Positions 6,613 to 13,952 of a stretch of 29,939 bases of DNA are shown here, piece after piece (the stretch's first letter is position 1; the number at the start of each line of letters is the position of its first letter). A program made the position numbers and the translations under genes. The notes beneath the pieces are model-generated. The model did not search any database. It was not told the DNA's origin and was given only the letters and a program-made list of their open reading frames with translations. This stretch comes from Candidatus Troglogloeales bacterium (GTDB lineage Bacteria > Nitrospirota > Nitrospiria > SBBL01 > SBBT01), in the NCBI GenBank assembly GCA_005239595.1, contig SBBT01000006.1:1-29939 (forward strand). The letters are read 5' to 3'.

Positions 6613-9353
6613 TGGACTTCCTCCATCTCCGTATGAGGAGATGATGAAACCATATCAAGCCCAAATCGCAGGACTTTATCCACCGAAACCGCCCCCCCTT
6701 TTATATACGGGACCTTCGTCACCGGATCTACCTCCCCCTCAATGAGGTCTTTTACCGCAGGTTCATTAAAATGTTCCGGAAACTGAATCAGCCCTGCTGG
6801 GAGATCCGGGCGAATCTCCACCGGGACCTCCACATCGCCCAAAGGAGACTGTACCCTGACCCGATCGCCTGTTTTAATGCCAAGTAATTCCGCATCAGTA
6901 TTTCCTATTCTAAGCAGAGGGTCACCATAAATGCCCATTAAATTGCTATCCTGTGTTGACATTTTTCCAGAATGATAAATAATCTGCGTGAGCGCTAGAA
7001 AGTAGAGGCCGCCGCTCCCGTCAGATGAAAGGACGCCGCTGTAACGCTTGGGCATCTCGCCAACAAATTCAGCAGAAAGATACCGATCTTTTTGGATCGA
7101 AGGACCGCCTTCTTCAAAATAGTCGGGAACCAGCGTGGCGATCTCCTCCCGAATCTCTTCAGGACCGCGATAGCATAGCGGGTGCCCCATCTGCTTTGCA
7201 AGTTCCATGAAAATTTTAGAATCGGGCCTCGCCTCTTCACGAGGATCGAAAGCCTGCGCCACATTTTTCACCCTTCCTTCCATATTGGTAAATGTCCCCT
7301 CTTTCTCGACAAACGTAACCGCAGGGAGGACAACATGGGCCATTTTCCCCGTCTCCGTTAAAAAGGGATCCTGGCATACGATGAAATCGATCTTCTCCAA
7401 CGCCTCTCTCACCTTCATCGAGGCGGGCAAGCTTCCAAGAGGGTTCTCTCCGACCACATAAAGGGCCTTAATCTCCCCACGCAAGGCCCGTTCGATGACC
7501 TCCGGCAGGGTTGCCCCCACCCCTTCCGGGAGAGAGATATTCCATGCGGCCTCAAATCGCGCCCGACCGGAAGGTGAAGTATACGCAACCTGCCCCGGAA
7601 GAAATTCCGGAACGCCCCCCATATCGACCGCCCCTTGCTCGTTATTCTCTTCGCAGATCGGGTGAATGCCCCCCCTCTCGATCAGACCGGTCACCATTGC
7701 CAGATCAATCAGCCGCAGGACATTTTCATATCCCCCTTTCCGGGAGACAATCCCCTCTCCCCAGATCATCGTTCCCCGTTTCGACTTCGCCAATAGTTCC
7801 GCCGCCTCTGATATCTTATCCCAGACAACCCCGCTTTTTTGAGCGAGGGCTTCTTCCGAAAAATCGGCCACCCCCTTGCAAATGGCCTCGTAGGCCGACG
7901 GATAGTTCTGGATAAAGGATGGATCGGCTAACCCTTTTTGAAGAACCGCCTTCGTTAAACCGCATATCAACGCCGCCTCCCCGCCAAGGGCCAGCGAAAG
8001 GGGGTGTGTGGAAAGCCTGCGCATATTGGTCTGATACGTATCGGCCACAATAATCTTGGCGCCGAACTTGTTTTTGGCCTCCTTCAGACGAAGAGAGGCC
8101 GTTGGATGTGTCTCGGTGATGTTGGAGCCGATGATAAAGATCGTATCGGAGAGCGTCATTTTCTTAAACGACGTGGTCGATCGTCCGATTCCCAAGGCAT
8201 GCTGCATCGCCAGAACCGAGTTCATATGACCGTAACGTGCTGCCGTATCGATCTGGTTTGTGCCCAAAACCACTCGCATGAACCTCTGGAAAAGATAGAC
8301 CTCTTCATTGGTACAGCGACCGCTGATCAAACCGGCAATCGCCCCTCCCCCATGTTTTGCTTTGATCTCGGAAAAACGCCTTCCAATCAACGGGATCGCC
8401 TTAAACCATGGAATCTCGGTCAACCTACCGTCAATCTTCGCCATGGGACGCGAAAGCCGCCGCTCACTCTGGACATAGTTAAAACCAAACCTGCCTCTAA
8501 CGCAGATTCCACCATGGTCATCCCCCGGCTCGACCCCCCAACCAAATTTTGAGAGATACGAAAGTTTTGAGGTAACCCGGACCACTTTCTGCCCTTCGCT
8601 CTCCAGGGTTAACGTACAACCATCAGAACAATAGCCGCAGGTGGTTTCAGTCTTCTTGAGTTGCCAGGGCTTAAAAGCATACTTGGAAAATCGGCTGACG
8701 ATAGCCCCGACCGGACAGACGGCAAGACAGTCTCCGCAAAATTCGCAAAAAAGCGTCCCCCCGCCGTGGGCACCGACCAAGGTCTTTCCATCTTTCTTGT
8801 AGAAGCAGAGAGCGTCAATCTCCTGGACCTCTTTGCAAACATTAATACACTGGCCGCAAAGGATGCAGCGTTCCATATTAAAGTCGAGCCCGACACTGCG
8901 GACATCTTCGGGAACCTCTTTGCGCACCCCTTTCTTGATATCATATACCCCCAAGTCATACGCCATATCCTGAAGTTCGCACTTCCCGTCCGCATCGCAC
9001 ACGGGGCAATCAAGCGGATGAATCACGAGCCACTTTTCGACTGCCTTCTTTCTCGCCTCAATCATTTTCGGGGTATCTGTTCGAACCACCATATTCGGGG
9101 TCGTTTTTGCCGTGCACGCCCGAACATTGTTGCTCTTCCCTTCAACTTCCACCAGGCAGACACCACACGATCCAAACGGAGAGAAAGCGTAGTGGTAACA
9201 CATGGCGGGAAGCTCAATCCCAACTCCTTTGACTGCATCAAAGAGAGTGGTTCCCTCCAGAATGGTCGTCTTCTTCCCGTCGATCGTAATGTCGAGCGTC
9301 TTTTTTACGCCATCGCCATCCGGTGAAACCTCTGTTTTAACCCCTTCACCCAT
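6609..9353 (-). CDS. nuoG: NADH-quinone oxidoreductase subunit G (formate-dehydrogenase-like)
   Basis: 914 residues, close to E. coli NuoG. The N-terminus carries a [2Fe-2S] ferredoxin domain (C52, C63, C66, C80), the His-Cys cluster N5 (H112, C116, C119, C125) and two 4Fe-4S motifs (C163, C166, C169 with C213; C203, C206, C209 with C173). It also has the extra cluster N7 set (C239, C242, C246, C284), known in only some bacteria. The rest is a molybdopterin-oxidoreductase fold. It resembles formate dehydrogenase alpha subunits (NNEQGAVDMGG), but where FDH has its Cys/Sec molybdenum ligand this protein reads ARYGHMNS, so it should not be a formate dehydrogenase. It starts at ATG 9353, directly after the nuoD stop. 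With no nuoE or nuoF in the cluster, this subunit is the probable entry point for electrons from a partner such as ferredoxin; that is inference. Confidence 0.94.
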   Translation of the reverse strand: MGEGVKTEVSPDGDGVKKTLDITIDGKKTTILEGTTLFDAVKGVGIELPAMCYHYAFSPFGSCGVCLVEVEGKSNNVRACTAKTTPNMVVRTDTPKMIEARKKAVEKWLVIHPLDCPVCDADGKCELQDMAYDLGVYDIKKGVRKEVPEDVRSVGLDFNMERCILCGQCINVCKEVQEIDALCFYKKDGKTLVGAHGGGTLFCEFCGDCLAVCPVGAIVSRFSKYAFKPWQLKKTETTCGYCSDGCTLTLESEGQKVVRVTSKLSYLSKFGWGVEPGDDHGGICVRGRFGFNYVQSERRLSRPMAKIDGRLTEIPWFKAIPLIGRRFSEIKAKHGGGAIAGLISGRCTNEEVYLFQRFMRVVLGTNQIDTAARYGHMNSVLAMQHALGIGRSTTSFKKMTLSDTIFIIGSNITETHPTASLRLKEAKNKFGAKIIVADTYQTNMRRLSTHPLSLALGGEAALICGLTKAVLQKGLADPSFIQNYPSAYEAICKGVADFSEEALAQKSGVVWDKISEAAELLAKSKRGTMIWGEGIVSRKGGYENVLRLIDLAMVTGLIERGGIHPICEENNEQGAVDMGGVPEFLPGQVAYTSPSGRARFEAAWNISLPEGVGATLPEVIERALRGEIKALYVVGENPLGSLPASMKVREALEKIDFIVCQDPFLTETGKMAHVVLPAVTFVEKEGTFTNMEGRVKNVAQAFDPREEARPDSKIFMELAKQMGHPLCYRGPEEIREEIATLVPDYFEEGGPSIQKDRYLSAEFVGEMPKRYSGVLSSDGSGGLYFLALTQIIYHSGKMSTQDSNLMGIYGDPLLRIGNTDAELLGIKTGDRVRVQSPLGDVEVPVEIRPDLPAGLIQFPEHFNEPAVKDLIEGEVDPVTKVPYIKGGAVSVDKVLRFGLDMVSSSPHTEMEEVH

Positions 9354-10577
9354 TTATCGGTCACACTCCCCCATTACAATATCGTACGTACCAAAGATCG
9401 TGATAATATCGGCAATCATATACCCTTTCGCCATATGGTCGAAGGCCCCCATATGGATAAAAGAGGGGGCGCGAATCTTAAGCCGGTACGGTTTTCCCTC
9501 CCCCTTGCTGACGATATAAAAACCAAGCTCTCCTTTGTGGGCCTCTGTCCCGCAATAAATATCCCCTGGAGGAGCGTTAAACCCCTTCGCAAAAAGCCTA
9601 AACTGATAAATCATGCTCTCCATATCGGTAAAGACACGGTCTTTCGGTGGAATAACATATTTAGGGAGATACGCAAGATACGGCCCCTTCGGAAGTTGGT
9701 CAAGGCATTGCTTGATGATTTTGCTGCTCTCTTTCATCTCCTCTATCCGTATCCAGTATCGATCGTAGGTATCTCCATTGACGCCAAGAGGGACAGTCCA
9801 GTTAACCTTGTCGTAAGCCCCATAGGGGGCCACCTTTCGAAGATCGTAATTAACCCCCGATCCCCGCAGCGTGGGGCCAGAGAGTCCAAAACTCACCGCA
9901 TCTTCCCCCGAAATAACGGCAACATTCTTTGTCCGGGCCAGCCAGATACGGTTGTTCACCAAAAGGGTGTCATATTCTTCAACCTTGGAAGGGAAATCCG
10001 CTACGAACTTGTAAAGATCATCGATAATTTTTTGGGTAAAATCGCGTTCCACGCCGCCGATACGATACCAGCTTGTGGTTAGCCGCGCGCCGCAGAGATC
10101 ATCAAAAATATCGAGCAGAATCTCCCGCTCCCGAAAGGTATAAAAAAAGACGGTCATCGCCCCAATATCGAGCGCCTGCGTGCCGAGCCAAAAAAGGTGT
10201 CCAATGATCCGTTGCACCTCCGCGACGGCGGTTCGCAGATATTCCGCCCTCTCCGGGACGGAAATGCCTAAAAGTTTCTCGACCGCTCGTACGTAGGCGA
10301 AGTTGTTATACATCGCACAGACATAATCGAGCCGATCGGTATGGGGGATAAATTGGTGGTAGGTAATCGTCTCGGCCAGCTTCTCAACCCCCCGGTGAAG
10401 AAATCCAAGCACCGGATCCGATTTAATCACCCGCTCCCCCTCCAAGGTTAGGACCACTTTTAAGACCCCATGGGTGGACGGGTGTTGCGGTCCCATATTT
10501 AGAAGAAGCTCCTCCGTCCGCAATAACGGGAGAGATGGCTTCTTTATCTCGGTTAAAGAATCAGTGGCCTGGGTCAT
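9354..10577 (-). CDS. nuoD: NADH-quinone oxidoreductase subunit D
   Basis: 407 residues, the 49-kDa (hydrogenase-large-subunit-like) protein that forms the quinone pocket with NuoB and NuoH. Conserved features include the loop LNMGPQHPSTHGVLKVVLTL, which contains the quinone-site histidine, then HRGVEKLAE, and DRLDYVCAMYNN with the quinone-site tyrosine. The C-terminus ends in ECDR, similar to the family's usual DR ending. NuoC and NuoD are separate genes here, not fused as in E. coli. ATG 10577 lies three bases after the nuoC stop, and nuoG follows with no gap. Nothing in the sequence suggests loss of quinone binding. Confidence 0.97.
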   Translation of the reverse strand: MTQATDSLTEIKKPSLPLLRTEELLLNMGPQHPSTHGVLKVVLTLEGERVIKSDPVLGFLHRGVEKLAETITYHQFIPHTDRLDYVCAMYNNFAYVRAVEKLLGISVPERAEYLRTAVAEVQRIIGHLFWLGTQALDIGAMTVFFYTFREREILLDIFDDLCGARLTTSWYRIGGVERDFTQKIIDDLYKFVADFPSKVEEYDTLLVNNRIWLARTKNVAVISGEDAVSFGLSGPTLRGSGVNYDLRKVAPYGAYDKVNWTVPLGVNGDTYDRYWIRIEEMKESSKIIKQCLDQLPKGPYLAYLPKYVIPPKDRVFTDMESMIYQFRLFAKGFNAPPGDIYCGTEAHKGELGFYIVSKGEGKPYRLKIRAPSFIHMGAFDHMAKGYMIADIITIFGTYDIVMGECDR

Positions 10578-10580
10578 GAT

Positions 10581-11102
10581 CTAATTATCCAGAAACTCGA
10601 ATGTATCCCGCCATCCCCGTCCTTCCACGGGAAAATTCTTCCGAAGGGGATACCCTTCATTATATTCATCCGGCATGAGAATCCTACGCAAATCGGGGTG
10701 GTTATTGAACTTGATTCCCATCATGTCGTAGACTTCGCGCTCTAAAAAATTGGCACCACGCCAGATGCTGGTCACAGAATCAACCGCACATGTTTTTTCA
10801 TCAACCCGCGTCTTTAATCGGACCTGATGCCTTTTTTTAATCGAGAAAAACTCATACACTATTTCGAACCGCTCTTTCTCACCCATATAATCGACCGACG
10901 AAATATGGACCGGATAATCAAAATCAAGTTCCGGATCATCATGCAGGAATCGGCATACCTCGACCAGATGTTGTCTGTTAATGTGGATAGAGAGACTTCC
11001 CCGAAAGAGGGTTGAGCCGACACAAGCCGATGGGAACCGCTCTCTGATTTTCTGCAAAATCGGGTGCCCTTCCCCCGATTCCATCCCAATCGGTATCTTC
11101 AT
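10581..11102 (-). CDS. nuoC: NADH-quinone oxidoreductase subunit C
   Basis: 173 residues from ATG 11102, the 30-kDa subunit of the peripheral arm, which has no cofactor and braces NuoD, NuoB and NuoI. The signature is present: WRGANFLEREVYDMMGIKFNNHPDLRRILMPDEYNEGYPLRK, here described in pieces as ANFLEREVYDMMG, HPDLRRILMP and GYPLRKNFP. The frame is open up to 11183, but that would overlap nuoB by 85 bases. ATG 11102 overlaps the nuoB stop as ATGA, the usual coupling, so I prefer it. It is followed by nuoD after three bases. Confidence 0.96.
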   Translation of the reverse strand: MKIPIGMESGEGHPILQKIRERFPSACVGSTLFRGSLSIHINRQHLVEVCRFLHDDPELDFDYPVHISSVDYMGEKERFEIVYEFFSIKKRHQVRLKTRVDEKTCAVDSVTSIWRGANFLEREVYDMMGIKFNNHPDLRRILMPDEYNEGYPLRKNFPVEGRGWRDTFEFLDN

Positions 11103-11575
11103 GCGGAAAAAACCTTTTTTTTCATAATCTGATCCTGAAGCCGTAAAACCCCTTCGAGCAAGGCTTCCGGTGTTGGCGGGCACCCCGGCACATAAATGTC
11201 TACGGGAACGAACCGATCCACGCCTTGTACCACCGCGTAACTGTTATAGATATTCCCCGAAGTAGCGCAGGAGCCCATCGAGATCACATATTTTGGCTCC
11301 GGCATCTGATCGTATACTTTCCGAATCATCGGTGCCATGCGCCGACAAACTGTTCCCGCCACAATCATTAAGTCGGATTGCCTGGGAGAGCCGCGGAAGA
11401 CACCCGCGCCGAAACGATCGATATCATACCGGGAGGCCACCGCCGCCATCATTTCAATCGCACAGCAGGCAAGGCCGAAGGTCATTGGCCAGAGCGACCC
11501 TTTCCTCGCCCAGTTGACCGCTTGATCAAGCTTCATCGTGATAAAATTGGCCTCAAATTTTCCCGTTAATCCCAT
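11099..11575 (-). CDS. nuoB: NADH-quinone oxidoreductase subunit B (cluster N2)
   Basis: 158 residues. It binds the terminal 4Fe-4S cluster N2, which reduces quinone. The ligands are C37 and C38 (FGLACCAIEMM), C103 (SMGSCATSG) and C132 (PGCPPTPEALL). The frame is open to ATG 11593, but the second ATG at 11575 (MGLTGKFEAN) has GGGGG about six bases upstream and overlaps nuoA by only 10 bases, so I use it. An extra cysteine (C77, GTVCRRMAP) stands where many homologues have threonine or another polar residue; it is near but not part of the cluster motif. The end overlaps nuoC. Confidence 0.97.
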   Translation of the reverse strand: MGLTGKFEANFITMKLDQAVNWARKGSLWPMTFGLACCAIEMMAAVASRYDIDRFGAGVFRGSPRQSDLMIVAGTVCRRMAPMIRKVYDQMPEPKYVISMGSCATSGNIYNSYAVVQGVDRFVPVDIYVPGCPPTPEALLEGVLRLQDQIMKKKVFSA

Positions 11576-11934
11576 TCCAGACCCCCTTTCCATAACGCAT
11601 AAAAGTATGCAAGGAGAAAGAGGGCGATAAAAATAACCATGGAGGTAAGCCCAAAAAATCCAATATGATTAAACGCAATGGCCCATGGATAAAGAAAGGC
11701 CACCTCGATATCAAAAATAACAAACAACATCGCAATAATATAATACCGGACGGGAAAGGGATTTCTGGCATCCGAAATCGGTTCACTCCCGCACTCGTAA
11801 GTGGAGAGTTTCTCCCTATTAAAGATACGGGTCTGGACAAAATAACTGACGACTAACGTTCCTATCCCGAAGATGAGGGATATTACGATGAAAATAAAAA
11901 TAGGGATGTAGTTTGCCGGCACACCATCTATCAT
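11566..11934 (-). CDS. nuoA: NADH-quinone oxidoreductase subunit A
   Basis: 122 residues with three membrane helices. It has the NuoA signature: TYECGSEPISDARNPF in the loop after helix 1 (the conserved loop cysteine included), then FVIFDIEVAFLYPWA with the conserved acidic residues of helix 2. It is the first gene of the nuo operon, reading left from here. ATG 11934 has GGAGGGG about 12 bases upstream, a long spacing. Upstream lies a 589-base spacer with an inverted repeat at 12005-12025 that may take part in control. Confidence 0.97.
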   Translation of the reverse strand: MIDGVPANYIPIFIFIVISLIFGIGTLVVSYFVQTRIFNREKLSTYECGSEPISDARNPFPVRYYIIAMLFVIFDIEVAFLYPWAIAFNHIGFFGLTSMVIFIALFLLAYFYALWKGGLEWD

Positions 11935-12004
11935 GTAGATATCAGCCCCTCCGTTTCAATAATAACGGCTAAGTATTTGATTTTCCCATGATATAGCTTG
12001 TCTT

Positions 12005-12025
12005 GTCAAAGAAATATTCTTTGAC
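12005..12025. promoter_or_regulatory. Perfect inverted repeat upstream of nuoA (candidate operator)
   Basis: Arms GTCAAAGAA and TTCTTTGAC, separated by ATA, form a perfect 9-bp dyad 71 bases upstream of the nuoA start. The size and short spacer fit the binding site of a dimeric helix-turn-helix regulator. On the minus strand the right half includes TTGACA (12009-12004), a good -35 element, but no matching -10 lies at 16-18 bases. There is no run of T after it, so a terminator is unlikely. Function is inferred. Confidence 0.45.
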
Positions 12026-12234
12026 GGTTAGAGACGGAGAGGAAATCACAACCGTTCAACTTGAAAGGAAGGCCGCCTGAAAAAACTTTTTACACACCTA
12101 TTGACGAGAGCTCCTGAAAATCCTGACGTGTATGCTTCACGGAGATATAAAATGACCCACACTCTTACGTGAAGACCAAAACTTAATTACCTAAAAGGAA
12201 GATGTTCAATACAGTAAAAACCCATTGCGATAAT

Positions 12235-12253
12235 GGCTAGGATAGGCCTAGCC
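12235..12253. other. Hairpin in the nuoA upstream spacer
   Basis: GGCTAGG and CCTAGCC form a 7-bp stem with a 5-base loop. On the plus strand CAC and four T follow, so it could act as a weak terminator. However, no plus-strand gene ends before it. On the minus strand it would lie in the leader of a transcript starting near 12283. Confidence 0.35.
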
Positions 12254-12289
12254 CACTTTTACGTTTATGGAGGATAAATGCCGGGGGGA

Positions 12290-12298
12290 ATTATAACA
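12290..12298 (-). promoter_or_regulatory. Possible extended -10 promoter for the nuo operon
   Basis: Reading leftwards, TGT precedes a perfect TATAAT, the extended -10 pattern TGnTATAAT. There is no good -35 at 17 bases. If used, transcription would begin near 12283 and give a leader of about 350 bases before nuoA, including the hairpin at 12235-12253 and the inverted repeat at 12005-12025. An isolated match of this kind can occur by chance. Confidence 0.3.
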
Positions 12299-12523
12299 GA
12301 TTAGCTTTTGTTTCGGATACCCCTTTTTTCAACAAGGATATTTTGTCCCCAGCAGTTTTTCTGGTCGAAAGATTTTTTCTTGATCTTTTTTACTTGTTGT
12401 ATCACGATAATCTGGATTTGTAAGAACAGCATTCCTCACGGCATGTTGCGCTTCATTGTCGCCGCTGGGCGTGGTTGTTCACATTTACTTTTCCACTTGT
12501 ACACGCGCATTTAGGGACCCTCG

Positions 12524-13297
12524 ATGAGTACGCAGAACATCTATGCCGCGGTTACCGAAACCGCCAAGAGACGGCTTTCTTTACATGGGGGAAAGCACCT
12601 TGATATTGGAGCCGGACGGGGAGAATTAATCCAATATATGCGCAGCCACATACCGATGAATTCCGCGGCGTGTGATTTTCATGTCGCGCGATTCGCCGTG
12701 GAAGAGGTTCCATGCGTGCAGGTAAATTTGGATCATGAATCGTTACCGTACCCGAACGATGCGTTTGACTTGGTGACCTCTTCGGAGGTCGTGGAGCATT
12801 TGGAAAATTATCGTGCCCTGTTGAGAGAGGCTTTTCGTATCACGGCGCCCGGTGGCGTTTTAGTGATCACGACTCCCAATGTACTTAACGCCAATTCCCG
12901 CGTCCGGTCATTAATTTCCGGATTTGCAAATCTATTTGGGCCATTGCCGGTACGCAATGACAAGCTTTATTCCACTGGAGGTCACATTACACCCATCCCA
13001 TACTTCTATCTGGCGCACGCCTTGCTAGATGCTGGATTTGACAAGGTGGAATTGAATATTGATAAGATTCAGAAAATGTCCTTGTTTTGGCTAGCCCTGC
13101 TTGCACCGTTTATCTTTATTGGTAAATACCGCTTCATGTCACGAGAACGTAAGCGATTCAAAACCATCACTATTGAAAATGAACCTCTCGTGGTAACCCA
13201 TTTTTCATGGCCGCTTCTTGTTGGCAGGACTATCGTTGTTTCTGCGGTCAAGCCCGGCCGTGTTAACAAGGCGGTCAACACGGGCGCTGTGTGTTAA
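12524..13297 (+). CDS. Class I SAM-dependent methyltransferase, substrate unknown
   Basis: 257 residues. The SAM-binding fold is clear: motif I HLDIGAGRGELI (about 26-37), the acidic post-I region AACDFHV, and the Methyltransf_11-type stretch FDLVTSSEVVEHLEN with LREAFRITAPGGVLVITTPN. Such proteins are common in cell-surface polysaccharide or lipid pathways. The C-terminal half has a hydrophobic patch (FWLALLAPFIFIG, near 188-200) that could touch the membrane and is followed by a basic stretch. ATG 12524 has AGGGA six bases upstream. msrA begins 15 bases after its stop, so the two may share a transcript. The substrate cannot be told from sequence. It is unrelated to the other methyltransferase at 25253-26080 beyond the common fold. 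Confidence 0.85.
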   Translation: MSTQNIYAAVTETAKRRLSLHGGKHLDIGAGRGELIQYMRSHIPMNSAACDFHVARFAVEEVPCVQVNLDHESLPYPNDAFDLVTSSEVVEHLENYRALLREAFRITAPGGVLVITTPNVLNANSRVRSLISGFANLFGPLPVRNDKLYSTGGHITPIPYFYLAHALLDAGFDKVELNIDKIQKMSLFWLALLAPFIFIGKYRFMSRERKRFKTITIENEPLVVTHFSWPLLVGRTIVVSAVKPGRVNKAVNTGAVC

Positions 13298-13312
13298 AAC
13301 TAACGATGATAG

Positions 13313-13951
13313 ATGATAACGGTTTGTAACTCTATCCGAAGAAAAGGGTTCATGACAGCGATGTTCTCGGTTATGGCTGTCTTCACCGCTGTCGCATGGG
13401 GAGAGAAGGAATCTTCTCCCGCCCGGGAAAAACTTGAAACCGCGACCTTTGCCGGAGGATGTTTTTGGTGTATGGAAGAGGCGTTTGAATCGCAGGAGGG
13501 GGTGATATCGGTGCAGCCCGGGTATACCGGCGGACAGATTGAAAACCCCACGTATGACGCGGTTTCAGCCGGGGGAACGGGACATGCGGAATCGGTGAAA
13601 ATTATTTATAATCCGGAGAAAACAAGTTACAAAACGCTTCTCTCTCATTTTTGGCGCAACATCGATCCAACGGTAAGAAACAGACAGTTTTGCGATTTTG
13701 GGGATCAATACCGGCCGGCGATTTTTTATCACAATGACGAACAAAAACGCCTGGCGGAGAAATCGAAGATCGAGATAGAAAAAACCAAGTCCTTTAGAGA
13801 TCCGATTATCACCGAGATTGTCAAGGCATCCCCCTTTTATGAAGCAGAAGAATATCACCAGGATTTTTATAAGAAAAACCCCGTCCGGTATAAATTTTAT
13901 AAGTGGAACTGCGGACGTGCCCAGCGGTTGAAGGCATTATGGGGAGGGTAA
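13313..13951 (+). CDS. msrA: Peptide-methionine (S)-S-oxide reductase, exported
   Basis: 212 residues. It reduces the S form of methionine sulfoxide in proteins. The catalytic motif GGCFWCMEEAF is present (nucleophile C50, then C53). RQFCDFGDQYRPAIFY and the C-terminal WNCGRAQRLKALW (C200, likely resolving cysteine) complete the family pattern. Residues 1-30 look like an export signal: basic SIRRKG, then a hydrophobic stretch TAMFSVMAVFTAVAWG, so the enzyme should act outside the cytoplasm. A start at ATG 13352 is possible (AGGG just before it), but it would remove the basic part of the signal. Neither start has an ideal ribosome site. It is directly followed by msrB, giving both stereo-specific reductases. 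Reductant for the cysteines outside the cytoplasm is not encoded here. Confidence 0.93.
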   Translation: MITVCNSIRRKGFMTAMFSVMAVFTAVAWGEKESSPAREKLETATFAGGCFWCMEEAFESQEGVISVQPGYTGGQIENPTYDAVSAGGTGHAESVKIIYNPEKTSYKTLLSHFWRNIDPTVRNRQFCDFGDQYRPAIFYHNDEQKRLAEKSKIEIEKTKSFRDPIITEIVKASPFYEAEEYHQDFYKKNPVRYKFYKWNCGRAQRLKALWGG

Positions 13952-13952
13952 G

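Larger units (their letters stand above)
11935..12523. other. 589-base spacer between divergent nuoA and methyltransferase gene
   Basis: No convincing gene is seen. The spacer is rather rich in A and T and holds a perfect 9-bp inverted repeat (12005-12025), a 7-bp stem hairpin (12235-12253), a wider inverted pair CTTCACG / CGTGAAG (12135-12141 and 12168-12174), and a minus-strand extended -10 match (12290-12298). It must contain the nuo promoter(s) and probably one for the methyltransferase. Short open frames in it, such as one of 68 codons at 12308-12514, have no ribosome site or recognisable product. Confidence 0.6.

Noticed and set aside
6609..9353. Reading the 914-residue protein as a formate dehydrogenase.
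   Set aside because: No Cys/Sec at the molybdenum ligand position, and its place in the nuo operon fits NuoG.
11980..12009. TTGACA on the minus strand as the -35 of a nuo promoter.
   Set aside because: No -10-like hexamer at 16-18 bases; the nearest TATATC is only about nine bases away.
12277..12303. A tiny frame (MPGGIITD) with GGAGG four bases upstream, like a leader peptide.
   Set aside because: Eight residues, no following plus-strand gene it could control, and no regulatory codon run; probably chance.
12308..12514. A 68-codon open frame rich in Phe/Ile in the nuoA upstream spacer.
   Set aside because: No ribosome site, T-rich composition explains the hydrophobic residues, and no recognisable family or domain.
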